64,000 bases of DNA from Chiua virens (GCA_019787685.1 JAHNUO010000001.1:248001-312000), one strand, 5' to 3'; numbered from the stretch's first letter, positions 46,971 to 58,658 are shown. The notes: generated by a model not told the origin, from the sequence alone. A program made the numbers and translations.

Positions 46971-49900
46971 ATGGACTTGCAGAGGGAATGGTGGTGTGTC
47001 TGTCTCAAGTATTGCAAAGGACGTCGGAAACGTCTCAAATCAGAACGGACATGGTATCGACACTTACAACATGCGACGACAGAAGGCGAAAGACAAGCGA
47101 TACGACAGGCCCATTTGTCCGACCAGTTTCGAGCGCAGTTTTCTGGATCTTTGGCTACATCTGGTATACGTCGGCCCCTCGCAGAGGAAGACGAAACAGA
47201 AGCTCGTCGCCCCACACAACGACGACGGATACAAGATGATGTGCGTAATATTTTTTCGGTGTTAGTGTATATTCTTACCTGTAGGGATCAGTCAGACTCT
47301 CCCGATGATAGTCACGGCGATGACTTTGATTTCGATGACGATGGCGGTCACGATCCTGGACCTGCAAACAACGACTTGGACTCAGACACAGGGAATAGAA
47401 ATGATATAGAGCGCTCCGAGGAAGAAGGACCTGATCAGTCTAATCGCGGTATCCGAGCGACGAATCCGAGGCCCTTGCGCCCCCCTCACACCGCTCTCCA
47501 CCACCTTGACCTTGCTCAGCTTGAGGAAAATACAAATCTCGAATTCCTTAGACGGGATATGGCGTTCATTCGACTGCTACGAAATGCAACGTTAGACGAT
47601 CTTGGAGGGTTATCTGGAGATGCTCTTCACCGCCTTCGTAATCCGCCGCAATCCTTACCCGCCAGTGAAATCACTGATCCCGCTATCGAACTTGCCCTCG
47701 ACATGTTTCTTGCACTCGAGCACTCCTCCCAAGGTACCTACGAAAAGATCCGTCGTGCGGTTCAAAAATGTTATCCAGAATCGACTGTCCCGTCGCTCTA
47801 TCAGATCAAAAATGGACTTGCAGATATTACTGGAGTCCGATCCATTCTGAACGACATGTGTATCGGTAACTGCGTCGCATTCACAGGACCCTATCAAGAA
47901 CTAGAACAGTGCCCTGTGTGTGGAGAACAACGGTACGATCCTGTACAGTTGGCTCGCTCGTCTGGACGCATCAGAGCCCCTCGCGCTGTCTTCAATACTA
48001 TCCCGATTGGACCGCAGTTACAGGCCCTATATCGCAATCCCGAAACTGCAGCGAAGTTGCGTTATCGCACTGATCGGACACAAGAAATCCTCGAGGAGCT
48101 CAGGCGAAACGATGGTATTCCCGAGGTGTACAACGACGTTCTCACCGGGGAAGCTTATCTTGAGGCTTATCGCACCAACCGAATCAGCAAAGACGACATT
48201 CTCCTTATCTTCTCGATCGACGGAGCACAGCTATATGAAAAGAAGGAGTCGGATTGCTGGATCTACATATGGATCGTTCTCGAACACAGTCCCGATGAAC
48301 GCTACAAAAAGAAGAACGTCCTGCCTGGCGCGATTATCCCTGGACCGAAGAAGCCTGGATACATTGAGTCGTTCCTTTATCCAGGCTTTCACCACCTATC
48401 CGCACTACAACAGGAAGGTCTTACAATATGGGACGGTGCAAGGAAAGACATTTTCGTCTCTCGTCCGTTTCTTTTCTTGTCTTGTGGCGACGGCCCTGGT
48501 TTGCTATGTACCAGCAATCTCGTTGGCCATTCTGGCAAGAGCGGTTGTCGCATGTATTGCTCGCTCAAAGGTCGGCGCAAACCACGGGGTTCCCAATACT
48601 ATCCCGTTCTTCTCTTGCCCGACAACTACAATGTCCCTGGCTGCTTACACGACGACATCAGCCCCTACGATATTGGAGCAGGCACATCTTATGAGTACGT
48701 CACGAATCTCAAGTACTTGATGTCATCATTACACAAGCGACAATATGAAGAGCGTCGCCTCGAGACTGGTATCGTGGGGCCAAGCATCTTGCTCGGATTA
48801 CAGCCTGGGAAGATCTTGGGCATCCCAGAATGCTTTTCCTCTGAAATCATGCACTATGCTGGCGCCAACATGGCCTCACTTTTTGTTGACCTTTGGCGTG
48901 GTTCCATGGCCTGTGATGATCGCACGGATAGCCAAACCACATGGCCCTGGAAGGTTCTCATTGACGCGACATGGGAAGAACATGGCCGCGCTGTCGCTGC
49001 GTGCAAGCAGCACCTCCCTGGGTGCTTTGACGTCGCTCCTCGTAATCCCGCCGAAAAAATAAACTCATTCTACAAGGCACGCGAGTTTATAACGTGGTTG
49101 TATCATCTCTGCCCTGGTCTCCTCTACGATGTTCTACCTCGCGACCACTGGCAAAACTTTTGCAAGTTTGCCGCAGCTCTCCGGATCATGTCACAGCACG
49201 ACATCACACCTGAAGACATCAAACAAGCCTGTCAGTGGTTTTCGGAGTGGGAAGAGGAGTTCGAGCTGCTGTACTACCAGCGTCGTGTTGATCGAATCCA
49301 CTTTGTTCGGCCTTGTGTCCATCTTACCAACCACCTTGCACTCGAAGCAACACGCGTTGGTGCACCCATCTGCTCATCACAATGGACCATGGAGCGGACG
49401 ATTGGCAACCTTGGACGCGAGATCCGCCAACCATCCGACCCTTTCTCGAATCTTGCACAGCAGGGTATTCAACGATGTCAAACCAATGCCCTAATTGCGC
49501 TGTTTCCACAATTCGACTCGACCAGCCAATCTCCTCCTCGAGGCTCTGAGGATATTGGCAACAGCTATGTCCTCTTATGTAAATCCGACCGCCGCCCTAT
49601 CGAACCTTCTGATCGCGAACGTGAGGCAATGGCCCAATTCCTGCAAAAACCTGCCCCCACACGATTCCGGCGATGGGCTCGCCTCCGTCTTCCTAATGGC
49701 CAGATCGCACGATCGGCATGGACCGAGAAACAGAAATCACCGGGCAGTGATCAACGCATTTCACGTCATGTAAAGGTAACGTACATAGTTTTATTTGAAC
49801 CTCTCCCTCACAAGTATAACTACAGATCACACTTGATGGCCGCACATGTCGAGCCGCTGAAGTTCAGTACTTCACACAACTTGCTGTCCGTGTCGATTCC

Positions 49901-50251
49901 GAAGATGCTCAGTCACCAAGTCAGGAAGAACAATGGGAATTCATAAACGCCGCTTACGTCTATCTATTCACGCCTTTCGACCCCGATCTCGATCGATTGT
50001 CGTATGGAACGGTCAAGGCATGTCAATTCCTCGGCGAACCGAGTCTCACTTTTGTGCATGTCAAGAACATCGTTTCGGTTGTCGGGATGGTACCGCACCA
50101 ATTCAACGTACTTGCGAGTGGTGGCGGCGAGCAAGGACAACATTATTTTCTAGTCGATATGAGTAGGCTTGACAGCGCTTACAATCACCCAGAGATAAAT
50201 GACCCAGATGATGACGGTGACGACGACGATATGTACAACAGCAGAGAGTAA
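46971..50251 (+). CDS. Plavaka-type transposase (1076 aa)
   Basis: Exon 1 (46971-49775) and exon 2 (49826-50251) join across a 50 bp GTAACG...TACAG intron in phase 0, where RHVK continues ITLDGRTCRAAEVQYF. The N-terminus has a Cys-rich, His-containing finger-like start (WWCVCLKYCKGRRK, TWYRHLQHA). An acidic stretch follows. The core shows DILLIFSIDGAQLYEKKESD, IPGPKKPGYIESFLYP, LSCGDGPGL and the Cys pair in SGCRMYCSLKGRRK, as in KDZ transposases. The C-terminal part (WTMERTIGNLGREI, then CQFLGEPSLTFVHVKNIVSV) is also typical. It should catalyse cut-and-paste movement of the element. I start at the first ATG, 230 bp inside the left TIR. The frame is intact. Confidence 0.9.
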
Positions 50252-50274
50252 TAGGTTCATACAGTACAGAGGTT

Positions 50275-50852
50275 CTAAGCATCAATTCGAGTTCGCTTCC
50301 GAGTCGTCTCCCTTGTTTCTTCCTCAACTTGAATGTTCTCATCCGCCGGCAAGTCGGGGACAAACGGTGGGAGCTCGATTGTTTTGGTCTTCTTCGTCAA
50401 GTAGTTGTACTCATAGTCTTTGAGAATGCGAACGTATGCAGGCTTGAGCGGTACCGTAGGCCGGAGGTAGATCGAAGGGTGCGCTTGCACAATACGAGTG
50501 GAGTTCTCAGAATTGAACTCAGTCATAGAGTCAGTGATGTCACTAGTGGTTAGATAGTACAGTTTCAGTGAAATGGGACTTGGGTGCGCTAATTATATGC
50601 GTACCTTTTGGTCATAGTGACATCGGAATCAATAGGTGGAGCGGTTGGAAGTTTACTGATATCAAGTACAACCGTCTTATCTGAGTTAGTAATGAAATCA
50701 TATTGAGCACACGAAACATACCACAGGGCCTGGTTTAGCTGGATTGATGGTACACGAGTACGTCGACCATTCTTGTGTGACACCACGTAATCTGAAGACA
50801 GCAATGTTGTTGGGATCAGTGTCGACTTTGGGGGTGGGGTCACCAAGGACAT
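50275..50852 (-). CDS. Small minus-strand companion gene of the Plavaka element (171 aa)
   Basis: Exon 1 (50605-50852, ATG of MSLVTPPPKSTLI) and exon 2 (50275-50542) join over a 62 bp intron in phase 2 (TMTK|SDITDSMTEF). The protein is polar, with SIQLNQALW, VVLDISKLPTAPPIDSD, a KPAYVRILKDYEYNYL stretch and a very charged Lys/Arg/Glu C-terminus (EEETRETTRKRTRID). No known domain is recognised. It ends 24 bp from the transposase stop, in convergent orientation, and starts about 130 bp from the divergent companion gene. Its location within the TIRs makes an element-borne function likely; the function itself is unknown. Confidence 0.6.
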
Positions 50853-50980
50853 GGGTGATATCAGTGTTGACCATGTTCCAGGTGTCGGTATGGTACTAGC
50901 AAAGATTGATATCAATATTATTTGCGGAGTCCAAATCAACGTTAAACTAGTCCTACACCCTAGTACGACATCTGCCCCCT

Positions 50981-53216
50981 ATGTCTACACCAGCTTTCAA
51001 CGCGTCTACTCCAGCTTTCAACACATCTTTTAGTGCCTCTTCATCCATTTTTACAGATCGCTTTAGCCCACCACCACCAATGGTAATGACGAGCACACGG
51101 AATTCAAGTTCTATCAATTTCTTGTCTGAGCCCCATCTCGGCAAAGGTCACATTGGGCCGATGCCGGGCTCACTTCATTTTGAGCAAACGTTGCCCACGA
51201 ACCAAGTACGTATTTCTTCTCGTATCATCTCCATAGCGTCGAGCATATGCCAAATAGCATCACCAGTATGACCCACAGATCCAGATCCAGTCGCTTCAGG
51301 CTATGATTGCGCAGTTGCAAGCCGAGAACCAGACATTGAAGACTGCGAAAGCATGCTATGAGTGAGTTTTCGTTTTTTTTGGCGCATATATGCCACTTAT
51401 GGCACGGATTCACGACCTGAAGGGAGGCATTCAATCGACTTACGAGTGTCCTCCATGTTTCATCTGATCCTACTGCCACGAACCCGGTTCAAATCTCCGT
51501 CTCACACTCTGGCACTGTGACCACCGCTCACGGGCTACTGCCCCCTCCACCTCCATTACCTCCATTAAACGAACAAGACTATCCTTGCGTTCGGTTCTGG
51601 ACTCAAGCCAAGTACAGACGCTGGGAGAAGCTTGAAAAGTCAAATGCAAAGATGCAAGGAGCGCCACGCACTCGGAAAAAGGACTCAGAAGACGACTCAC
51701 TGACAAGTCTTCTTTGGCTCGAGGACGAGCATGGCAATTTACTCAGCAAGGAGACTGTTGCAGCAATGCTCAAGAAGATGCGGAGTATCTGGCATTCCTT
51801 CAAAAGGTATGGCGTGGCGCCGGAGACTTGGGGTGCCGCCACAGACGAGGAAAAGTCGAGGTTCTATACGGAGGTGTCCTTCCACTACCCACAGCTGCGC
51901 TTGTGTGCGAACAACTGGAAAGCTGAAGCCGTCGCAACAGCAAGGTATTCATCGTGGGCACAGACATTCGTGAAGCGTTGTGTCAAACCTGAATGCGATT
52001 CAATGGAGCCAGAAAGCAAACGCATCAAGATGGAATCCAGCCCGATGGAGGACGTAGAATCGGACGATTTGGGTTCAACCAGTCATGGCATGCGAGAAAC
52101 CTCGACAAGTAACTCTACATTCGAGCTCACCAGTGACCCGGAGTCGATCATGCTGCAGACGACCGAACCGGTTGAATTAGCTATTGCGTCTGAGTCCCCT
52201 CTGTCGCCCACGGAGGAGCTGGACTCGGAGTTGCCCATTGTGACCGTCAAAAACCCACTGTAAGCCTCATTACTATTCCTCTCTGGTTGCACGCTTGATT
52301 TCAATTTGTCGTATTCAACCTAGGGCAACTCTCCGGAAGGGTAAAGAGAAATCTAGGAGCGCTGCTACAGCACCCAACTCAGTGCAGACGCGACCTGCCA
52401 CCCAGACTCGGACCACCACAACCGTGACGCTATCTTCGGCAGCGACCAGCGCAATACCAGCGATACCAGGGATGAAGATGCCAATGACATCCCAACCTCC
52501 CATCACCGTCACGATGTCTTCAGCGGCGACCAGCGTGGAACCAGGAACCACAGCACCACGCCCTCCCACCACCAGCGCAACAGCAGGAATCACCCCACCG
52601 GGCCCGGCGCAACCTCCCACCATCGTGATGTCCTCAGTGGTGACCAGCGTGGAACCAAGAACCACGGCACCACACCCTCCCACCACCAGCAGGACATCCA
52701 TCACACCCGCACCAGCATCCATGCCAGCACGGCATACCACAGGGGACTCAGACACATCGACGACATCCACAGTTCCAGCAGCGCCAGCGCCAGCCACGCC
52801 GAGTCCCATAGTAGCAGTGCCCACGGTGCCTGGCGGAAGCTGGCAACCACACAAGAGGAAGACCGCACGGTACCGTGAATCTTACGTCGTCTTCCTGTAT
52901 TTACTCACTCTGTTTCAGTACACTGTGTGCTTATCGTTGGCTTGCAAAGGTTAACCCAAGTGGTATGGGCCCGGAGTTTGCGGCGTACTGGAAGGCTCTC
53001 CCGGATGTCTGCAAGAAGGTAAGTTATATCCGAAAAATCGGTACTATTTACTGATCGTGTTCTCAGCAATACGAGGATGAATGTAATACTCTTGTAAGTG
53101 TAGTAACATCCGATATTTTACCTACTAATTGTGCATGGTTTTAGATCACGACGAACGGATGGACCGCATATACCATCGAAGTCGTCACGGTACTCGCACA
53201 AGGGACTTTATACTAG
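50981..53216 (+). CDS. Large companion gene of the Plavaka element (621 aa)
   Basis: Seven exons join without frame breaks: 50981-51205, 51279-51361, 51447-52259, 52324-52869, 52919-53018, 53067-53093 and 53145-53216. The N-terminus is Ser/Thr/Phe-rich. Exon 2 encodes a coiled coil (IQSLQAMIAQLQAENQTLK). Exon 3 holds a Pro-rich linker, then a Trp-rich globular region (CVRFWTQAKYRRWEKLEK, MRSIWHSFKRYGVAPETWG, RLCANNWKAEAVATARYSSW) that looks DNA- or chromatin-related. Exon 4 is a long Thr/Pro/Ser-rich linker with repeated TVMSSAATSVEP-like units. The end (VNPSGMGPEFAAYWKALPD, YEDECNTLI) resembles an HMG-box-like helix. I know such frames as neighbours of KDZ transposases in mushrooms but cannot name a function. 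Confidence 0.65.
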
Positions 53217-53645
53217 AAGAGATGGGGGAGGAGAGGGGGAGGAGATGTGACAGGATACGAGTAGGTGGAACAGGGAACAGAGTGGGGTGGAAGAGAGTAG
53301 ATGCGAGGGGATACGAGTAGGCGAGGTGGAGCAGGAACTGGGTAGATGGGGGTATACGGAATATGAGTAGAGGAGCCTAGATACATATGCTTGTGTCGGG
53401 GTATAATTGACTCGTTTTCAGTATACAGGGATCAAGGAAAGCAATATCTAATGTGGATCTATGGAAATTGTGAGACTATATACGAGTTGATACGACTGCA
53501 CTCGGGTGAGATTTTCCTCTTCTTAGATTCTATGGATATCAATGGAGACGATGTGAGTTACACGAGTCGATTGTGGGTCATATGGGTAGGCAAATCATCT
53601 ACCATTCCTGCCATTTTCTATCCATACGAATTCTACTCTATTCGG
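53217..53645. other. Non-coding right end of the Plavaka element
   Basis: Between the companion gene stop and the right TIR. It contains GA-rich sequence with several GGGATACGAGTAGG-like repeats (53250-53340), which could be subterminal transposase-binding repeats. Confidence 0.4.
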
Positions 53646-53695
53646 TACACCTCCATGGCTGTGCCACGACCTCCATCGGACCATTTTTCACTGGG
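53646..53695. repeat. Right terminal inverted repeat of the Plavaka element
   Basis: Inverted counterpart of 46741-46790, ending CCATTTTTCACTGGG. It is followed by TCTGATCC. Confidence 0.85.
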
Positions 53696-53895
53696 TCTGA
53701 TCCTTCGGATCAGTTTTCTTGAATGCACATCTCACTTGTAGCCCAGACCATAGTGTTTGATTGATGAATAAAATCACTACAATTACAGTGCACAAGGTGA
53801 TGCAACACTACAGTAACGTGCCAGCATACCAACGCAATGACTGGCACTACAGTATCACTGCAGAATCTGTGCGAAGCTATATTACATAATATAAT
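53696..53895 (-). repeat. Inverted duplication, copy Y (distal part)
   Basis: Inverted match to 33323-33490 of copy X, ending with ATTACATAATATAAT. It is the piece of copy Y separated from the rest by the Plavaka insertion. Confidence 0.8.
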
Positions 53896-54021
53896 CTAAC
53901 TAAGTGGTATGCCCGTGACGCGTCGTACCCCGGATCCTACAGAACTCCAGCTCGTCGCAAATTTATTGCATACTGACATCAATTCTGGTCGTTCACGGTT
54001 CCACTTACACGCCAAGGCGCC

Positions 54022-54891
54022 ATGTCCGATCCAGTAGCTTCCAAATCTACCTTCCTTTGCATGTACATGACAAACCATCCGGATACCTTGGTCGCATACG
54101 TCAAACACTTTGGAAAAATACCCGGGAACGTGAGCTCCGCTGCGATGAAGTCCATTGACTCCAAGGTAAGGTCTCATTTCTGCGTCAGAACTATAATGAA
54201 GTGTCACCTCACTATGCATATACCAGGGCATGAACCTGTCATACTCGCTCAAAAGCGGCGGTGTTGGCTCTGTCCACGTCAAATTTAGCCCACCACTCTC
54301 TGGATATGACGAGGTCAAGCCGAGATTACTCGCCATGAAGGCGGACGCACAGGAAGCACTCGGGATGGTAGGGCTCATTCGAGTGCTTCTCGCCCTTTTT
54401 TCGACTTACACCGTCTTCAATTTGGAACTCTAGCTTCGGTCTCCTAAGATAACCTCCTTCCGGCTTCCACGCAGTGCCATTTTGGTCTTGCTCAGTATGG
54501 CCTATCTCGGTCTGGCGCCACCTCAAGGAACTTCTGTGCCATTCATTCCAACTAATATTACCGACATGGTGTTCATGCCCGTGCGCACGGCTTTTAGCAT
54601 GTTTGACCTCCAGCCATCTATGAAGACCATCGTCCAGATCACTGGTGTGGCACACAGCTTAGAGACACTTTACACGTGGTATCTCTGTCGACACTATGTC
54701 AAGGGGCCCTTCATCACGGTGAGCAGATGCAGATATGTTCTGTTTTCTCTCCCCAGCTGACGCAAGTTTCTTCATCGCAATATCAGGCCGCATACCTTTC
54801 CGCGACACTCGTCTGTGGCTTTCCGATCTGGATCGATTTACAGAAGAGGATTCAAGAGATGCGCATCGAAAGTGTCATGAAAGTAGAGTAA
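54022..54891 (+). CDS. DUF2470-domain membrane protein (234 aa)
   Basis: Four exons with clean GT-AG introns: 54022-54165, 54227-54367, 54434-54718 and 54757-54891, all in phase 0. Residues 10-95 form a DUF2470 domain: CMYMTNHPDTLVAYVKHFGK, then AAMKSIDSKGMNLSYSLKSG, FSPPLSGYDEVKPRLLAMKA and DAQEALGM. DUF2470 is known as a C-terminal or stand-alone domain in heme-handling proteins such as HugZ-type enzymes. The C-terminal half has hydrophobic segments (AILVLLSMAYLGLAPP, MVFMPVRTAF, then AAYLSATLVCGFPIWI) compatible with an integral membrane protein, a layout seen in fungal DUF2470 proteins. It appears to be an intact host gene just outside copy Y. Function in fungi is not established. Confidence 0.85.
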
Positions 54892-56214
54892 CAGTTCGAA
54901 TGTACGCACTTCATGTATATTTGTACTGGTTCGCACCTAGTCTCAGTCACCCGCAGGATATTGATGCTTGACCTGAATGTCGACTTGAAGGTGATTCAGA
55001 TGTTGCGCACTGCCTTTAGTGTTTCACAGAATTGTCCCTGAAGGCCTGATACATCAGTGACTCGGTGATCACATGTATAAGTAGACCTTGGTTGTTTTCG
55101 TGGTAGCGGGCAAACTTTGTTTGATTCCAAATGGACCCGATCTCCGTCCATCTGTCAGGTGCATTTGGACGGAATACCTCAAAGTAACGCCGATACCACG
55201 CTTCGGAAGTACCGGATGTTAATCAGTGTACTCTAGCGTTATCCTTGTAGTGCACTGGTACTACGGCCCCTTGGCATAGCCCCTTTTGATCGGTGCGAGT
55301 GTGACAGATCGGTAGTTGTAGTGGATCGTGAGGGCATGTTGATATCCACGTGCGAGGGCGGTATCTAACTTGAAAGGCGATGGACTTGACAACAGTCTAT
55401 TTAAACATCCAGCAGAAGAGTGTGCGCATCGAAACCACCCAGAGGATCGAGGGTGGATGGAGTCAGATGGATGGATGCTGATTCAAAAGGGGGACGTATC
55501 TTACTTGCTTTACCAGGGATCGATCTACGCGATGTTCTTATCACGTAGATGAGATCGACTTTTATCCGCTCCTACTGTAGGTTAGAGAAGGTCTTCCTTG
55601 CAGCTGGAATGTCGCGTTGGCGTTTGCATTGATGTTATCTCCTGTTGCCTTTGGATCAATCAAACCGGTGCAACGTTGGTGTGGAAAAACCGCACCTGTA
55701 TTTTCTATTTCTGCTATGTCGGTATCGATATCAAAGTATTCCCGGAAACCCGAATAGGTGACTCGGGCAATTCACTGTGGTGGGTGCTGCAATCGTAGAT
55801 GAGCATCCCTGAAGGGGGTGGACAGGAAACCTTGACGGTCTAGCTGGTGCGACTGGCTACAGTGACCGAATTAGATACATAGAGACCATGGGAAGGGCTT
55901 CATAATAATGTTGCACCATGTGATAAAATTGGAACTGGCATGATTTGGACGGGGACCCCATCAAGGTTTGAAGCTCGATGTTTGTTAAATAACATTTCAT
56001 CGGGAACTTGGAGTTGTACTTGGTTGCAACTTGATCTGGGTACTAGGTACAACACAGACATACCAAGGAACATGATCGCAACGTTCCAGACATGGCCTCT
56101 CAACACCTGGAGGCTATAAACATCCAGTGGCGATGCATAGTACGCCACCGTGACAGCCTCTTGCCACCATCAACCATCATTTGACAAGCAGACGGTATTA
56201 ACAGCACCGCTGAC
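54892..56214. other. Intergenic, no gene recognised
   Basis: Short frames only, with no motif. It separates the DUF2470 gene from the NRPS-like gene. Confidence 0.45.
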
Positions 56215-56369
56215 CGTCCAAATACTTATAAGGCGCAAGTGAATCATGATCTACATCAGGTTCTTTCCTGACCTCTCTCATCTTCGTTCTTCTTTCTCAT
56301 TTCCTTTTCGTTTTGACGGGCTGGTCCCATTTCTGCACTCCTTCACATTCATTTATTCGAAACCAAGTG
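56215..56369 (+). promoter_or_regulatory. Probable core promoter and leader of the NRPS-like gene
   Basis: A TATA-like ACTTATAAGG lies at 56224-56233, about 140 bp before the ATG. A pyrimidine-rich tract follows (TTCTTTCCTGACCTCTCTCA and CTTCTTTCTCATTTCC), as is common just upstream of fungal starts. Confidence 0.5.
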
Positions 56370-58658
56370 ATGTCTGCTTTTTACGTTACTCCTACGGAGG
56401 CTCTTCTCCAAGTTGCTCAGCAACACCCCCATAAGGCTGCAGTCAAGAGCGGTGCAGATGAATGGTCGTACGCTGCCCTCTGGGATCGTGTTCGGAAGAT
56501 CGCCAATGAACTTCCTGCTCTCGATGATACTGGTAATTCAATCGGCCTTCTTATGGGGTAAGCGGTTTATCTCTTTCTAACGAATGTCAGACTCATTCTT
56601 GTCTCAGTCTCGAGATCGACTTCGTTGCCGCAGCCCATGCGATTTGGCTCTCTGGCCGCACGGTGGTCTTCCTATCCTTGAAGTGGACACCTGATGTACT
56701 CCAAGCTGTGCTTGAACGAGCGAACGTTCGCCTCGTCCTGTTCGGTGCGGCGGAACCGCAGGCTATGCCAGGAGTGCGCGTCGTCGCCACCTCCGGTCTC
56801 GTTGGATCTCGAAACCCTCCGACTGATGTGGTTCCTCCTTTACCTTCGGAAGTCGTCCAAGTAGTCCCATTGATTTGTTCCATCACTCCTACAAGCGGAA
56901 GCACCGGGGTTCCCAAAAGCATCGTTTATCCCATGCGGAGGAGTCTGGGGGTACTGTCAGAGGAATCTTCTACTCTCTTTCAACCCATGGATGGTCAGTG
57001 GCTCCGTGGTGGAACAGTGAGTGCTTTTGAATCCATGTCCGAGTCCGACCTATAGAAGATCACTGATGTTTGGTATCTGAAATAGACATTCTTGCGCCCT
57101 CTTTTCGAGATCCGCCGTTTCATGTTCAATCGCACTACGTTGTACCTTGATCCGTCGACTTCGGTGACAGATCAATGCACTACCTTGTGCAAAGAGCTTG
57201 AATCGGAACATAATTCTCAGCTGCTCCGAGTTTACTTTACGCCGAGCGTCTTCCGTGCTTTCGCTGACTTCACTCAAATGCGAGCTGGTGGGTCGCTGCT
57301 ACCGAGCGGCTTTAACCGTGTCTACTGGATGGTCATCGGCGGCGAATCTCTGAGTATTCGTGATCTCGAGTTGGCTCGTGAGATATTCCCCAGGGCGACG
57401 ATTGCCTGCAACTATGCTGTGAGCTCCTTACGCACCACTATTCCTCAAACCTTTCTCATGATCTATGTAGTGCTCCGAGGTTGGTTTCGCGGGTATCTCA
57501 CAGATGTTCATTCGTCCGTCCGACCCTATGCCATCGACTATTTCCTTTGGCGCTACACAAGGTTGCACAGACCTTGTCCTTCTTGACGATTCCCTTTCTG
57601 TCATTCCCAAGACAGCAGAGGGTGCCACCGGCATAATCGCGTTCATAACTTGCCAGAGTGCAACCCACTACCTGGCCAATGAGGAGGCTTCTCGCCACGC
57701 CTTTCGCCCATGGGATGGAGATAACATGCTGCTGTATACGGACGATATTGGTTGCATGCAAGCCGACGGCACGATTGTCGTCCGCGGTCGCAGTTCGCGC
57801 AATGTCAAGATCAATGGCTTGTTTGTTGATTTGGACTACGTCGAGCGTGCTTTGGCTCCTGCCTTGGCTGACAAATCGCTCCTTGTTACGAGTTTCAAGA
57901 TCGTCAAGTCAAACGCGACTGAGAAGATCGTTCTTTTTGCCAGCACTGGAACTACCGATGCCATGTTCCTCCTCAAACACGCTCGCGCCTGTTTGCGTGC
58001 GTCGTACGATGATACTCTTGCGATGGTCATCGGCTGCGTGCGCTGCATTACAGAGATGCCGTTTAATGCTTCCTACAAGATCGACCTGGCCAAGCTCCAG
58101 AATATGGCTGATTCCGTGGAGTCGCTGGCACCTAACCTCTTCGCCGAGCTTCCTGCGGTCATCCATTCCTCCAGGATCGATGCTCTCGCCGAGGAGATTG
58201 CAGCTTCGATTGCCAAGCTGTCCAAGTCACCGGATGCCATACCAACAGACACGCCACTTCTCTATACGGGTCTCAACTCCATCACTGCTGTTCGCCTGTA
58301 CATGTGGTTGCAGCTCGAGCATGAGTACGAAGGGAGCATGGCGGATCTGTTTGATGAGGAAGTCACAGCTCGATCTCTTGCCACCGAGATTTTAGGGGAA
58401 GATGTTACCGACGAAGCGGATGAAATCGATGTCCTTGCTGGACAAATCGCCGCCGAGGTTACCAAATTGTCTAAATCCGCGGAGGCGATATCCAGGGACA
58501 TGCCTCTCCTTTATTCGGGGCTCAACTCCATCACCATCGTTCGCCTGTACATGTGGCTACAGTCGGAGCACGAATACGAGGAGGAGATGGCCCATCTATT
58601 TTCAGAGCAAGTTACTGCAGAGGTCCTCGCGAGGGAGATTTTAGGGATACGTTGGTGA
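56370..58658 (+). CDS. NRPS-like enzyme, A-T-T: adenylation plus two tandem carrier domains (705 aa)
   Basis: Exons 56370-56557, 56608-57016, 57086-57418 and 57471-58658 join in frame. The adenylation domain spans about residues 1-515: A3 motif TPTSGSTGVPKS (near 157-168), A5 NYACSEVG across the last splice (near 308), A7-like LLYTDDIG (near 399), A8 GRSSRNVKINGLFVDLDYVE (416-435) and the A10-like Lys in NASYKID (near 513). Two carrier domains follow with attachment sites TGLNSITAV (Ser580) and SGLNSITIV (Ser663), both with Asn where the consensus has Asp. Such an enzyme would activate a carboxylic or amino acid as AMP ester and load it on phosphopantetheine. No condensation, reductase or thioesterase domain follows before the stop. 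Substrate cannot be read by eye. It lies in a quiet region beside the DUF2470 gene. Confidence 0.85.

Larger units (their letters stand above)
46741..53695 (+). mobile_element. Plavaka (KDZ superfamily) DNA transposon, apparently complete
   Basis: The element is bounded by 50 bp terminal inverted repeats (46741-46790 and 53646-53695) that agree at 44 of 50 positions by eye, starting CCCAGTGAAAAATGG. It is flanked by TCTGATC(C). Inside are three open genes: transposase (+), a small minus-strand gene and a 621-residue plus-strand gene. It is inserted in copy Y of the inverted duplication. Copy X at 33.48 kb shows the uninterrupted site. The intact frames suggest a recent and possibly still competent insertion. 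Confidence 0.88.

Noticed and set aside
47920..48720. 266-codon plus-strand frame inside the Plavaka transposase
   Set aside because: It is an out-of-frame shadow of the transposase, whose own frame carries recognisable motifs over the same bases.
52315..52854. 179-codon minus-strand frame rich in Gly and Val
   Set aside because: It is antisense to the Thr/Pro linker exon of the Plavaka companion gene; the plus-strand spliced frame is the coherent one.
46899..53216. TET/JBP dioxygenase gene, often linked to KDZ elements in mushrooms
   Set aside because: I looked for a dioxygenase gene with the expected His-x-Asp context and found none; the two companion genes do not look like it.
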